A stretch of DNA of 64,000 nt from Tragulus kanchil. Its lineage: Eukaryota > Chordata > Mammalia > Artiodactyla > Tragulidae. Within the stretch, counting starts at the first letter, position 1, and each line of letters opens with the position of its first letter. Below, in pieces: positions 1-10,483 of this stretch. The stretch lies in NCBI GenBank assembly GCA_022376925.1, contig JAIOJX010000025.1, positions 141,753,301-141,817,300 on the forward strand, in the 5' to 3' direction. The notes under the pieces were generated by a model that was given only the letters and a program-made list of their open reading frames with translations, was not told the DNA's origin and did no database searches. The position numbers and the translations under genes were made by a program.

Positions 1-60
1 TTGATCTGTTTTCCAAAAACATGTAAATATAGACATTTCTAGGTTTAAATTTTAAATTTA
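1..60. repeat. Tail of an upstream tandem copy cut by the window edge
   Basis: The first 36 bases are identical to 1101-1136 and 2235-2270. The next two dozen bases resemble the continuation of that segment with gaps. If this is the end of a first copy whose second copy runs from about here to 1136, the unit would be about 1.1 kb, the same size as the twenty complete tandem pairs in this window. The upstream copy lies outside the window, so this is inference. Confidence 0.6.
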
Positions 61-94
61 AGTAGGTGTTATTTGCTTATTTTTGTTTTTCTTA

Positions 95-241
95 CTATTG
101 TTTTGGGAGATGAATACAAAAAGATATTACTGCAATTTATATGTTAGAGACTGTTCTGCCTATGTTTTCCTCTAGGGGTTTTCTGTAGTGTCCAGTCTCA
201 CATTTAGGTGTTTAATCCATTTTGAGCTTATTGTTGTGTTT
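95..241 (-). mobile_element. L1 LINE fragment, ORF2 downstream part, inverted
   Basis: Read on the minus strand this resembles the part of mammalian L1 ORF2 downstream of the reverse transcriptase; on the plus strand the familiar antisense phrases 'ctgcctatgttttcctcta' and 'tttaatccattttgag' are visible. It abuts a plus-strand piece of ORF2 from further upstream in the element. This head-to-head arrangement is expected of an L1 with a 5' inversion. There is no open frame; it is a dead fragment. Family recognised from memory of L1 sequence, not by alignment. Confidence 0.75.
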
Positions 242-850
242 GGGATGAAGCAAAAGCAGTTCTAAGAGGGAAGTTTATAGCACTACAGTCTTACCTCAAG
301 ACACAAAAAAATATCAAATAACCTAACCTTATACCTGAAGCAACTAGAGAGAGACAAACAAACAAAACCTAAGGTTAGTAGAAGGAATCATAGCGTTCGG
401 AGCAGAAATAAATTAAATAGAGACAAAGAAGACAATTGCAGAGCAGTGAAAATCAAAGTTGATTCCTTGAAAAGAAAAACAAAATTGGTAAACCTTTAGC
501 CAAACTAATCAAAAAAACTAATCAAAAAAAACAATGAAGAGGACTCAAATCAACACAATTAGAAATGAAAAAGAGAAATTACCACTGACTCCACAGAAAT
601 GCCAAGGATCATAACAGACATGAAAAGCTGTATACCAAAAAAATTGACAATCTGGAAGAAATGGACACATTTTTAGGAAAGTAAAGTCTCCAGAGACTGA
701 ATCAGGAAGAAATAGAAAATATGATTAGACCAATTACAAGCACTGAAGTTGAGACATTGATTAAAAACCTCACACACACAAACACACACACACAAATCTC
801 ATAACAAACAAAAACCTACGACCTGACACCTTTACAGGCTTGTTATTCTT
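242..850 (+). mobile_element. L1 LINE fragment, ORF2 reverse-transcriptase region
   Basis: The sequence follows mammalian L1 ORF2 in sense, with marks such as 'aagagggaagtttatagca', 'ctcaaatcaacacaatta' and 'aggaagaaatagaaaatat'. Frameshifts, small indels and a CA-rich insertion break the frame, so no protein is made. Similarity fades near 850. Together with the minus-strand piece before it, it looks like one 5'-inverted L1 insertion lying on the minus strand whose 3' end is upstream of the window or lost at the duplication junction. Confidence 0.78.
770..795. repeat. CA-rich simple repeat inside the L1 fragment
   Basis: Interrupted CA dinucleotide run within the L1 ORF2 remnant, probably a secondary expansion after insertion. 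Confidence 0.85.
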
Positions 851-997
851 TGGAATTCTGTATTCCAATAGGTGCATCTATTAGAAAATACATGATGAAC
901 TATCTTTTAAGGTTAAACTAAATACCAAGATGTGTGAAACTAGGTCTAAAGTTATTAGAAAGCAAAATAAATGCATACATACAGGAAATAATAATAC

Positions 998-3285
998 AAA
1001 TGAAGTAAAATAAGGGAAAATATTAGCAATAGGTAACCAGGGTAAACCATACTTGGGTGCAATTTAATATATCCTTATTCCTACTGTGTTTTCTGTAAGT
1101 TTGATCTGTTTTCCAAAAACATGTAAATATAGACATCATTTTACTAGATGTTTAACTTTTTATCAGAAAAGAAATGTGTTTTCTATATTTACAAAGTTTT
1201 AACTTTTGTTAACATATGTGTTTATCTATTTACTTAATTCTAAAGTTTAGATATCATACAAATAGAAAAGAATTAAAAAAGGTACTTTTGCATATTTGCA
1301 ATGTTTTACCTTTTGTTAACATACGTGTACATATATTTACTTAATTCTGAAGGTTAGATATCATACAAATAAGGAAGAATTAAAAACCATGTATATATGC
1401 ACACATATAAACATTTATTTCCCCCAAATCAAACTCAAACAATGTTAAAGCAGTGGGAAAATTAAATTATAGAAATAGCATGAATAAAAATTATGAAGCA
1501 AAATATTGTGTGTTTTAATCTGCATCTAAATAAAATGTATTCTCTTCTATAAAACAAAAATTTCAAGTCTAATCTCAGAAAGATTAGAAAGTAGAATATA
1601 GCAATGATATAAAAGTAAATTTAAATATAGTTATAGCTGCCCACAGCAAAGTAAATTCTAACAAGAGTGCTTTTTTTTTTTTTTTTTTATTTTGGAGAGA
1701 GGCACAGTTGAACATTTTTACTAGCCTTCAAGACTGATATTTTCTCTTCTGTTTTAATTGTTCCAAAGATTAACTAAAAAAAAAAAAAAAAAAGGATGGC
1801 GTGGCGTGTCCGGTAAAATGATGCAGTGAGCTAGCACTTCTATAATCTTCTCTAAACTTAACTATGACAGGCACAACATAAAATGAAGAAAAACAAGACA
1901 GAAAAGGTCAACTAAATAGTTAATATTTCTTCATGTAAAAAATAGGACAGGACGTCAATATGATAGATACTCCATGTGGAATTATGCTTTGGAGGCAAGA
2001 AATCCTATTTTCTAGGAGACGAAAAAGGTTAAAAATTGGCCAGTGAAAGCTGGAGTGCTGAATCCAGGTTCCCACTTAAAAACAGAGCTGGAGATGCCTT
2101 CCTGTACTCTGTCTACTCCCAAGCTACTGGATAATGAAGTAAAATAAGGGAAAATATTAGCAATAGGTAACCAGGGTAAACCATACTTGGGTGCAATTTA
2201 ATATATCCTTATTCCTACTGTGTTTTCTGTAAGTTTGATCTGTTTTCCAAAAACATGTAAATATAGACATCATTTTACTAGATGTTTAACTTTTTATCAG
2301 AAAAGAAATGTGTTTTCTATATTTACAAAGTTTTAACTTTTGTTAACATATGTGTTTATCTATTTACTTAATTCTAAAGTTTAGATATCATACAAATAGA
2401 AAAGAATTAAAAAAGGTACTTTTGCATATTTGCAATGTTTTACCTTTTGTTAACATACGTGTACATATATTTACTTAATTCTGAAGGTTAGATATCATAC
2501 AAATAAGGAAGAATTAAAAACCATGTATATATGCACACATATAAACATTTATTTCCCCCAAATCAAACTCAAACAATGTTAAAGCAGTGGGAAAATTAAA
2601 TTATAGAAATAGCATGAATAAAAATTATGAAGCAAAATATTGTGTGTTTTAATCTGCATCTAAATAAAATGTATTCTCTTCTATAAAACAAAAATTTCAA
2701 GTCTAATCTCAGAAAGATTAGAAAGTAGAATATAGCAATGATATAAAAGTAAATTTAAATATAGTTATAGCTGCCCACAGCAAAGTAAATTCTAACAAGA
2801 GTGCTTTTTTTTTTTTTTTTTTATTTTGGAGAGAGGCACAGTTGAACATTTTTACTAGCCTTCAAGACTGATATTTTCTCTTCTGTTTTAATTGTTCCAA
2901 AGATTAACTAAAAAAAAAAAAAAAAAAAAAAAAGGATGGCGTGGCGTGTCCGGTAAAAATGATGCAGTGAGCTAGCACTTCTATAATCTTCTCTAAACTT
3001 AACTATGACAGGCACAACATAAAATGAAGAAAAACAAGACAGAAAAGGTCAACTAAATAGTTAATATTTCTTCATGTAAAAAATAGGACAGGACGTCAAT
3101 ATGATAGATACTCCATGTGGAATTATGCTTTGGAGGCAAGAAATCCTATTTTCTAGGAGACGAAAAAGGTTAAAAATTGGCCAGTGAAAGCTGGAGTGCT
3201 GAATCCAGGTTCCCACTTAAAAACAGAGCTGGAGTACTTCCTGCCCATGCCTTCCTGTACTCTGTCTACTCCCAAGCTACTGGAT
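998..3285. repeat. Tandem duplication D1 (copies 998-2131 and 2132-3285)
   Basis: Two head-to-tail copies, offset 1134 bases. The junction shares a few bases ('aatg'). The second copy carries 12 bases near 3234 ('tacttcctgccc') that the first lacks just before the junction. An A run is 18 long in copy 1 and 24 in copy 2. The block is AT-rich and, apart from poly-T and poly-A runs and a small internal repeat, I recognise nothing in it. Probably an unmerged assembly overlap rather than genomic structure. Confidence 0.95.
1187..1387 (+). repeat. Diverged local tandem repeat, about 107-bp unit, two units
   Basis: Units starting at 1187 and 1294 share 'cttttgttaacata', 'atttacttaattct' and 'agatatcatacaaata' in the same order with about a dozen differences. 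The divergence suggests a real old local duplication, unlike the near-identical 1.1-kb pairs. It reappears at 2321-2521 because it lies within D1. Confidence 0.8.
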
Positions 3286-3286
3286 A

Positions 3287-3719
3287 ATGTGGTGTCAAGT
3301 TACAATACTTAATGCAAACAGTGACCTCATTGTGATAACCCCAAATCACCTCAAGGCAGTAATTCTAAAAAGATTTTAGGAATTGTTGGTAGACACAGAG
3401 TCTGGAGGACCAAGAGGAAACAACTGCTAAAAGAGGGAGGTAGGGTAGAGGGACAGGAAATGAAGAAATTTAGAAAAAAAAAGGAAAAAGGAAAAAGTCC
3501 CAATAATTTTATATATATATATATATAAAACTTCCACTCATAATACATAGGCATAGTAATATTTACAATATAATAAAAAACAGAGAGAAGGCCAATACTA
3601 TTATCAAAGTGTGAATCATAGTAAACAAAAATTAATATAGAAAAATCTAAAACTAAATTTAAAACAAGTGTGTTGAAATTATTTAAAGAGATAATAGAAG
3701 GCAACAATTTCCCTTAAAA
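3287..3719. other. AT-rich unassigned sequence
   Basis: No repeat family or gene recognised. It holds a short TA run near 3511-3527. Open frames of about 118 codons on the minus strand have low-complexity, hydrophobic composition and no family resemblance. Confidence 0.5.
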
Positions 3720-3730
3720 CTGAATCATTA

Positions 3731-3999
3731 GGGTTCCCCTATGGTCCAGTGGGTAGAAAATCTGCCTTGTAGTACAAGGGGCACTGTTTCGATTCCTGGC
3801 CAGGGAAGATCCCACGTGCCACAGAACAGCTGAACCAGTGTGTCCAATTCCGAGCTAGCGCTCTGTAACGCATGGGCCCAGAGCAGTGCTCTGCAATGAG
3901 AGAGGCCACTGCGATGGGAGGCCCACACATGCCAAAGAATAAAAGATGGATGAAAATAAATATAGAAAATAAAAGAGGCATGATGGGGAGGAAAAAATC
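3731..3999 (+). mobile_element. CHR-like tRNA-Glu-derived SINE, with target-site duplication
   Basis: The head resembles tRNA-Glu, with an A-box-like stretch ('tggtccagtgg') and a B-box-like stretch ('gtttcgattcc'). The body continues through 'gatcccacgtgcc' and 'gagaggccac' to an A-rich tail. An 11-base direct repeat 'ctgaatcatta' flanks it at 3720-3730 and 4000-4010, marking the insertion ends. Pol III promoter boxes are the only likely functional elements. The exact subfamily name is uncertain. Confidence 0.88.
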
Positions 4000-4010
4000 C
4001 TGAATCATTA

Positions 4011-4603
4011 GTAAAATGTGGTTTGTTGGAAGAGAACCAGATGAAAACTAGTCCATGGAAATAAAACATGGAACAAACAAGATAAATTCTCCACAGGACA
4101 CAGTCATAATGTGAATTCATAAATTGGAAAATGATACTGAAGAAATTGCCTACAATATAGCTCATATTGACAGATATAAAAAGAAGAAAGCAGTTAAGTG
4201 ACAAGATCATACTTCATATTAAAATCAATGAGACTTGGCTAAAACTGCATATACTCAAAGAAAAAGTGAATATGAAATAACTAGATATTAAGTGTAGGAT
4301 CCTGGAAAAATGTGAAGACAAAATTAGTGTAGCTAAAATGAATGAAATTAAAACAAAAAATGTAGAAAATATGTCAAAAACCTATTTCCTTAAAAAGTTA
4401 AACACCTTAAATCCCTTGATATTTTGACTAGAAATTAGAAATAACATACTAACAAAGATTCCAAATAGAAAAGAGCAATAACTGATAAGTATGAAGTTCT
4501 AAAAATGTTAAAAGAATATTGCGTATAAGATTTTGACAACAAAATTTTAAGTCTGAGAGCATTTCTAAGAGGCTGCTTTCCTGCCAAACCAAACTCATCC
4601 AAG
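4011..4603. other. AT-rich unassigned sequence
   Basis: Nothing recognisable: no repeat consensus, splice-like coding segment or simple repeat stands out on either strand. Confidence 0.5.
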
Positions 4604-4787
4604 AATATGAAAAACTTTTGGATAACCCACTGGAGATATTGAAAAGGTGATTAAAGTTTTGCTATTCTAAAGTAGCGCAAGGAAAAGCCTTCAGAACTGA
4701 GATCTACTGACCTTTAAAGAATGGTTAAGTCTGATGTTATTCAGAAATACAGACTTTGTAAAGGATGAAAATCTCCCCAATGTAATT

Positions 4788-5112
4788 CTTTTTTTAAACA
4801 TTTATTTTATTTATTTATCTTTTTTGGGGGGTGGGGTTGCGAGGGAGGCGGATGAGCGGGCCACCTCTATTGGTCTTTCATTTATCTATTTTCATCCGTC
4901 TTTGTTCTTCGACTCCTCTGGGCCTCCCATCGTGGTGGCCTCTGTCGAGCAGAGCACCGGCTCTGTGCGCATGCGCCCAGAGCTCGGCTCGGTAATTGGA
5001 CACATCGGTCCAGCGGCTCTGCGGCAAGTGGGATCTTCCCAGGCCAGGGATTGAACCGGTGCCTCTTGCACTGCAAGGCAGTGTCCTTACCCACTGGACC
5101 ACCAGGGAAGCC
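4788..5112 (-). mobile_element. Full-length CHR-like SINE with 15-bp target-site duplication
   Basis: On the minus strand it starts with a tRNA-Glu-like head (A-box 'tggtccagtgg', B-box 'ggttcaatccc') and ends in an AAAT-rich tail. The direct repeat 'ctccccaatgtaatt' at 4773-4787 and 5113-5127 delimits it exactly. It is one of the most GC-rich stretches locally. Open frames of 90-107 codons through it on both strands follow the SINE and are not genes. Confidence 0.92.
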
Positions 5113-5201
5113 CTCCCCAATGTAATTTTGAGGCCAGTACAAACTAAACACCAAGATCTCATAAAGTTATTACCAAAAAAAATTCATTTTAAATATCTAG
5201 A

Positions 5202-5661
5202 AATACTGAATCACTGTGTTGTATACTAGGAACTAGCTAAGTGTTTAAGTCAGTTTTACTTTGAAATTTTAAAACAAGCAAAGAAACTCATCAAAAAAGG
5301 AGATTATACTTGTTACCAGAGGTAGGGAATGGGGCATGGGTAATTGGATGAAGTGATCAAAAATACAAACTTCCAGTTATAAAATAAATAAGTACTAGGG
5401 ACAGTAATGTACATACAACATGATTACTATAATTAATACCACTGTATGTTATATGTGAGAATTGTTAAGAAAGTAAATGCTAAGAGTTCTTTTCACAGGA
5501 AAATTTTTTTCTGTTTCTGTAAGGTTATTATCTATATGAGGTGACGAATGCTTACTAAACTTATTGTGATAGCAATTTCATGATGTGTGTATTATGCTGT
5601 GTACATGACTTATATAGTATTGTATGCCAGTCATATCTCAATAAAACTGGAAGAAAAAATT
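5202..5661 (+). mobile_element. L1 3' end (3' UTR)
   Basis: Sense-strand L1 3' UTR, recognised by 'acaaacttccagttataaa', 'ataagtactagg' and the terminal 'tctcaataaaactggaag', which contains the AATAAA polyadenylation signal. Similar to mammalian L1MA-type tails. No coding sequence remains. Confidence 0.8.
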
Positions 5662-5934
5662 AAACAGTGATAAAAGGAAATATAACAATTAAAAAGGTGT
5701 GCCATGCTCTTGGTTAAAAACCTAAATTTCTAAAATTTTAAATAATCTCAAATATGAAAAACTTTTGGATAACCCACTGGAGATATTGAAAAGGTGATTA
5801 AAGTTTTGCTATTCTAAAGTAGCGCAAGGAAAAGCCTTCAGAACTGAGATCTACTGACCTTTAAAGAATGGTTAAGTCTGATGTTATTCAGAAATACAGA
5901 CTTTGTAAAGGATGAAAATCTCCCCAATGTAATT

Positions 5935-6262
5935 CTTTTTTTAAACATTTATTTTATTTATTTATCTTTTTTGGGGGGTGGAGTGGGGAGGGAGGGTGAT
6001 GGGCGGGCCACTTCTATTGGTCTTTCATTTATCTATTTTCATCCGTCTTTGTTCTTTGACTCCTGTGGGCCTCCCATCGCGGTGGCCTCTGTCGTAGCAG
6101 AGCACCGGCTCTGTGCGCATGCGCTCCAGAGCTCCGGCTCGGTAATTGGACACATCGGTCCAGCGGCTCTGCGGCAAGTGGGATCTTCCCAGGCCAGGGA
6201 TTGAACCGGTGCCTCTTGCACTGCAAGGCAGTGTCCTTACCCACTGGACCACCAGGGAAGCC
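5935..6262 (-). mobile_element. CHR-like SINE, second D2 copy
   Basis: Copy of the SINE at 4788-5112, again flanked by 'ctccccaatgtaatt' (5920-5934 and 6263-6277). This copy has bases missing from the first (for example 'gcgctccagagctccgg' near 6121), so it looks closer to the family sequence. Being a duplicate of the same flanks, it is not an independent insertion. Confidence 0.92.
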
Positions 6263-6351
6263 CTCCCCAATGTAATTTTGAGGCCAGTACAAACTAAACA
6301 CCAAGATCTCATAAAGTTATTACCAAAAAAAATTCATTTTAAATATCTAGA

Positions 6352-6814
6352 AATACTGAATCACTGTGTTGTATACTAGGAACTAGCTAAGTGTTTAAGT
6401 CAGTTTTACTTTGAAATTTTAAAACAAGCAAAGAAACTCATCAAAAAAGGAGATTATACTTGTTACCAGAGGTAGGGAATGGGGCATGGGTAATTGGATG
6501 AAGTGATCAAAAATACAAACTTCCAGTTATAAAATAAATAAGTACTAGGGACAGTAATGTACATACAACATGATTACTATAATTAATACCACTGTATGTT
6601 ATATGTGAGAATTGTTAAGAAAGTAAATGCTAAGAGTTCTTTTCACAGGGAAAATTTTTTTTTCTGTTTCTGTAAGGTTATTATCTATATGAGGTGACGA
6701 ATGCTTACTAAACTTATTGTGATAGCAATTTCATGATGTGTGTATTATGCTGTGTACATGACTTATATAGTATTGTATGCCAGTCATATCTCAATAAAAC
6801 TGGAAGAAAAAATT
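6352..6814 (+). mobile_element. L1 3' end, second D2 copy
   Basis: Repeat of 5202-5661 with length changes in homopolymers near 6650. Confidence 0.8.
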
Positions 6815-6911
6815 AAACAGTGATAAAAGGAAATATAACAATTAAAAAGGTGTGCCATGCTCTTGGTTAAAAACCTAAATTTCTAAAATTTTAAATAATC
6901 TCAAAATTAAT

Positions 6912-7192
6912 GGGTCTTCCCTGGTGCTCCAGTGGGTAAAGAGTCCACCTTGTAGTGCAAGGGGCACTGGTTCGATCAATCCCTGGCCCAGAAAGATGCC
7001 ACATGCCATGCAGTGGCTGGACAGATGTGTCCAATTGCGAGCCAGTGCTCTGGAGTGCAAGTGCCCAGAGCCCGTGCTCTGCAACGAGAAAGGCCACTGC
7101 AATGGAAGGCCCAAACAGACTGAAGAATAAAGATGGATGAAAAATAAATAAATTTAAAAAGTCAATGAAAAGAGGCCAAAAATTTTTTTTAA
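6912..7192 (+). mobile_element. CHR-like SINE with 9-bp target-site duplication
   Basis: Sense copy with a tRNA-Glu-like head, B-box-like 'ggttcgatcaatccc' (with a small insertion) and the usual 'ggccactgcaatgg' body. 'aaaattaat' at 6903-6911 and 7193-7201 flanks it. It is immediately followed by a minus-strand fragment of the same family, so the two can fold back on each other. Confidence 0.88.
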
Positions 7193-7201
7193 AAAATTAA
7201 T

Positions 7202-7300
7202 GCTCCATGGCATGTGGGATCTTCCTGAACCAGTGATAGAACCGGTGCCCCTTGCACTGCAAGGAAGACTCTTTACCCACTGGGCCACCAGGGAAGCCCT
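7202..7300 (-). mobile_element. CHR-like SINE head, truncated
   Basis: Minus-strand fragment of only the tRNA-like part ('ccagggaagccctg' at its 5' end; B-box region near 7240). The rest of the SINE is absent. Confidence 0.82.
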
Positions 7301-7620
7301 GTCTATATGTTTTTAACATCGAAAAGATTTATAAAATTTTGATGCCAAAAGTTGTAACTTTTAGAAAGCGTGCATGAGAAAAAATAATGCTTTGTGAAAT
7401 GATTTTTAAAACTTAGAGCTACTTTATAAGTAGGAATCATGGACTGGAGGTTATAAAGTTCCTGAGTAAGAATAATTTTAGAGGCAAATTTGCCATGGGT
7501 GAATATTGAAGTGCCCATGAAAGGAAAATGTGTAGGGCAAATGGCTACTTGAAGGTTGACTTCTTGAAGGTTGTTTCCCCCCTCTGCTGTATAAACCAAG
7601 TGTAAACAAACCAAGAAAAC
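7301..7620. other. Unassigned sequence
   Basis: No recognised repeat. A 103-codon minus-strand frame crosses it without resemblance to a known family. Confidence 0.5.
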
Positions 7621-8367
7621 ATGGTCATACCATCTGCTGCACCTCTGTAAAATGTGCTTTCCTTGACAAGAAAGTCCGGGTACATGATAAATGTGATTTA
7701 GATGTCACTGTGTAGTAGGTTTTGCACTTCTTTTCTTTCTTCATTGGGTCGTTTTCTTCAAATAAATTCTTAAGGGATGTTTGCTTTCCTATTCTGAACC
7801 CACTCTAGATATTTTTCACGGGATCTTTTCTCTCCTTCCCTTCCTCTTCGTATAAACTTTTTAGAATAATCCTTTTCCTCTCCCTCGGGTTAGTCTTGGC
7901 TTAGCTTTCAGTCAGTTGGCTCCGTCTGTTTTTTCCCAGTATAAAACTGGGGATGCAGTATTCAAGAGGTTCTATAAGTGGAAAGTGATAGTCATAGAAA
8001 TGGCCATTTTAATTCTAGTGTTCCTTTGGAACTTCTATAAGAATAGTTCATATTGTTTTCTTGTAATAGCTACAGTGCCTCTGTAAGCTGTTGTGTAATT
8101 TTTTAAAAGATTTGTTTCTTTCTCTCTTCTTACTGAAGATGCTTCTATAATATCATGTTTTGATTTTGTCTGTTATTCTGAAAATAGACGGGATAGAAAA
8201 CTCAGTCCAGCAGCACATAAAACAATAATACATGGTGTAGTTTGAATTAACTGAGAGGAAGACAGCCTACAATACCTCAACTGAATTTCCACTAACAAAA
8301 TTAGCTCAGTCATTACATAAAACCTCTTTTAAACACTAAGCTACATAATTGAAATATATTCCAACTC

Positions 8368-8592
8368 ATGCATGCATGCTAAGTTGCTTCAATCATGTTG
8401 GACTCTTTGTGACACTATAGACTATAGCCTGCCATGCTCCCCTGTCCATGGAATTCTCCAGGCAAGAATATTGGAGTGGGTTGCCATTCCCTTCTCTAGG
8501 GCATCTTCCAGATCCAGAGATCAAGTCTCTGTCTTATATGTTTCCTGCATTGGCAGGCAGGTTCTTTACACCAATACCACCTGGATGGCCCC
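8368..8592 (-). mobile_element. Bov-A/Bov-tA SINE
   Basis: Minus-strand ruminant SINE. The plus strand shows the antisense hallmarks 'gtccatggaattctccagg', 'caagaatattggagtgggt' and 'ttgccattcccttctc', and ends at the tRNA-like head 'ccacctggatggcccc'. The Bov-A part derives from the BovB LINE, which supplies retrotransposition. Open frames through it are not genes. Confidence 0.93.
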
Positions 8593-9474
8593 TATATGTT
8601 CCAATAGTAATATTTATTTATATATTTTTTGATAGTAGATCTTGCTATAAACATTTTCATTAGTTTGATGTTCTTGATTAAATAAATTCATCTAACTTGC
8701 ATTGCCTAATTCCCTTTAGACTATCTATGGTCATACCATCTGCTGCACCTCTGTAAAATGTGCTTTCCTTGACAAGAAAGTCCGGGTACATGATAAATGT
8801 GATTTAGATGTCACTGTGTAGTAGGTTTTGCACTTCTTTTCTTTCTTCATTGGGTCGTTTTCTTCAAATAAATTCTTAAGGGATGTTTGCTTTCCTATTC
8901 TGAACCCACTCTAGATATTTTTCACGGGATCTTTTCTCTCCTTCCCTTCCTCTTCGTATAAACTTTTTAGAATAATCCTTTTCCTCTCCCTCGGGTTAGT
9001 CTTGGCTTAGCTTTCAGTCAGTTGGCTCCGTCTGTTTTTTCCCAGTATAAAACTGGGGATGCAGTATTCAAGAGGTTCTATAAGTGGAAAGTGATAGTCA
9101 TAGAAATGGCCATTTTAATTCTAGTGTTCCTTTGGAACTTCTATAAGAATAGTTCATATTGTTTTCTTGTAATAGCTACAGTGCCTCTGTAAGCTGTTGT
9201 GTAATTTTTTAAAAGATTTGTTTCTTTCTCTCTTCTTACTGAAGATGCTTCTATAATATCATGTTTTGATTTTGTCTGTTATTCTGAAAATAGACGGGGA
9301 TAGAAAACTCAGTCCAGCAGCACATAAAACAATAATACATGGTGTAGTTTGAATTAACTGAGAGGAAGACAGCCTACAATACCTCAACTGAATTTCCACT
9401 AACAAAATTAGCTCAGTCATTACATAAAACCTCTTTTAAACACTAAGCTACATAATTGAAATATATTCCAACTC

Positions 9475-9699
9475 ATGCATGCATGCTAAGTTGCTTCAAT
9501 CATGTTGGACTCTTTGTGACACTATAGACTATAGCCTGCCATGCTCCCCTGTCCATGGAATTCTCCAGGCAAGAATATTGGAGTGGGTTGCCATTCCCTT
9601 CTCTAGGGCATCTTCCAGATCCAGAGATCAAGTCTCTGTCTTATATGTTTCCTGCATTGGCAGGCAGGTTCTTTACACCAATACCACCTGGATGGCCCC
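9475..9699 (-). mobile_element. Bov-A/Bov-tA SINE, second D3 copy
   Basis: Same insertion as 8368-8592, repeated by D3. Confidence 0.93.
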
Positions 9700-9847
9700 T
9701 ATATGTTCCAATAGTAATATTTATTTATATATTTTTTGATAGTAGATCTTGCTATAAACATTTTCATTAGTTTGATGTTCTTGATTAAATAAATTCATCT
9801 AACTTGCATTGCCTAATTCCCTTTAGACTATCTATAACTAATATTTA

Positions 9848-9982
9848 TGTGTTACTCAGTCATATCCAATTCTTTGTGACCCCATGGACTGTAGCCCACC
9901 AGGCTTCTCTGTCCATGGAATTCTCCAGGCAAGAATACTGGAGTGGGTTGCCATTTCCTTCTCCAGGGGATCTTCCCAACCA
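9848..9982 (-). mobile_element. Truncated Bov-A SINE with target-site duplication
   Basis: Minus-strand Bov-A body ending at 'gatcttcccaacc' without the tRNA head. It is flanked by 'taactaatattta' (9835-9847) and 'taattaatattta' (9983-9995), 13 bases with one mismatch. This is a separate insertion just downstream of D3. Confidence 0.9.
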
Positions 9983-9995
9983 TAATTAATATTTA

Positions 9996-10483
9996 GTGAT
10001 GTTATTTTAGAGAGTATCAGTTCACTTTTTTTTATGACAGTGATTGTTTTATAGGATGTTGAAGAGGATATAGAAGACCCTTCTAACCATAGATGGCTTC
10101 AAAACCTTGAAGAGTTGTCTTTTTCAGTTGAGGTTTTCATGTTGTCTTAACTAAATTCTGTGATTAGCATACCTAACACAACTCCTTTCTCTGTTCAAAA
10201 GTGACCTGGACTCATTGCCACATGACCAAGTCTTAAATTCTAGAGAAAATAAGCTATAAATATAAAGGAGAATGCAGTGTAAAAGAGCTTCAGAATTCTG
10301 TGCAAAATAGACTTAAAAGACGGAGAAAAATAAAAGATCAAGAACAAGATAGAAAAAGCAAGAAAGAGATAAAAGACAGGAGAAAGAGAGAGAGACTGAA
10401 ATCAGATACCTCTGATAGGGAGGAGAAGATTTGGTTTCTGTGTTAGTAACACCATAATGCCATTTTAAGAGACATATTTGCAC
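9996..10483. other. Unassigned sequence
   Basis: Includes a purine-rich stretch near 10320-10400 rich in AGAAAGAGA. No gene or repeat family recognised. Confidence 0.5.

Larger units (their letters stand above)
4604..6904. repeat. Tandem duplication D2 (copies 4604-5750 and 5751-6904)
   Basis: Two head-to-tail copies, offset about 1147-1150. Each holds a minus-strand CHR-like SINE and a plus-strand L1 3' end. Most differences lie in the GC-rich SINE: copy 1 lacks single bases at several points and differs across the G-rich run near 4830-4865. The AT-rich remainder is almost identical. Confidence 0.95.
7621..9834. repeat. Tandem duplication D3 (copies 7621-8726 and 8727-9834)
   Basis: Head-to-tail copies, offset 1106-1107. 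The only difference I see is one extra G in copy 2 ('gacggggat' near 9294 against 'gacgggat' near 8188). Each copy carries the same minus-strand Bov-A SINE. The part before the SINE is unassigned. Confidence 0.96.

Noticed and set aside
3728..4210. 160-codon minus-strand open frame, the longest in the window
   Set aside because: It runs through a CHR-like SINE and AT-rich sequence, has no family resemblance and no coding context.
4788..5112. tRNA-Glu gene
   Set aside because: The A and B boxes and tRNA-like head belong to a SINE. The anticodon arm is not cloverleaf-competent by eye, and a SINE body and tail follow.
4878..5162. Several 90-107-codon frames on both strands
   Set aside because: They are translations of the SINE and are repeated with the SINE at 6025-6312.
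7930..7952. Possible promoter: TATAAA inside a small hairpin ('cccagtataaaactggg')
   Set aside because: No downstream gene, initiator or CpG context; a chance inverted repeat.
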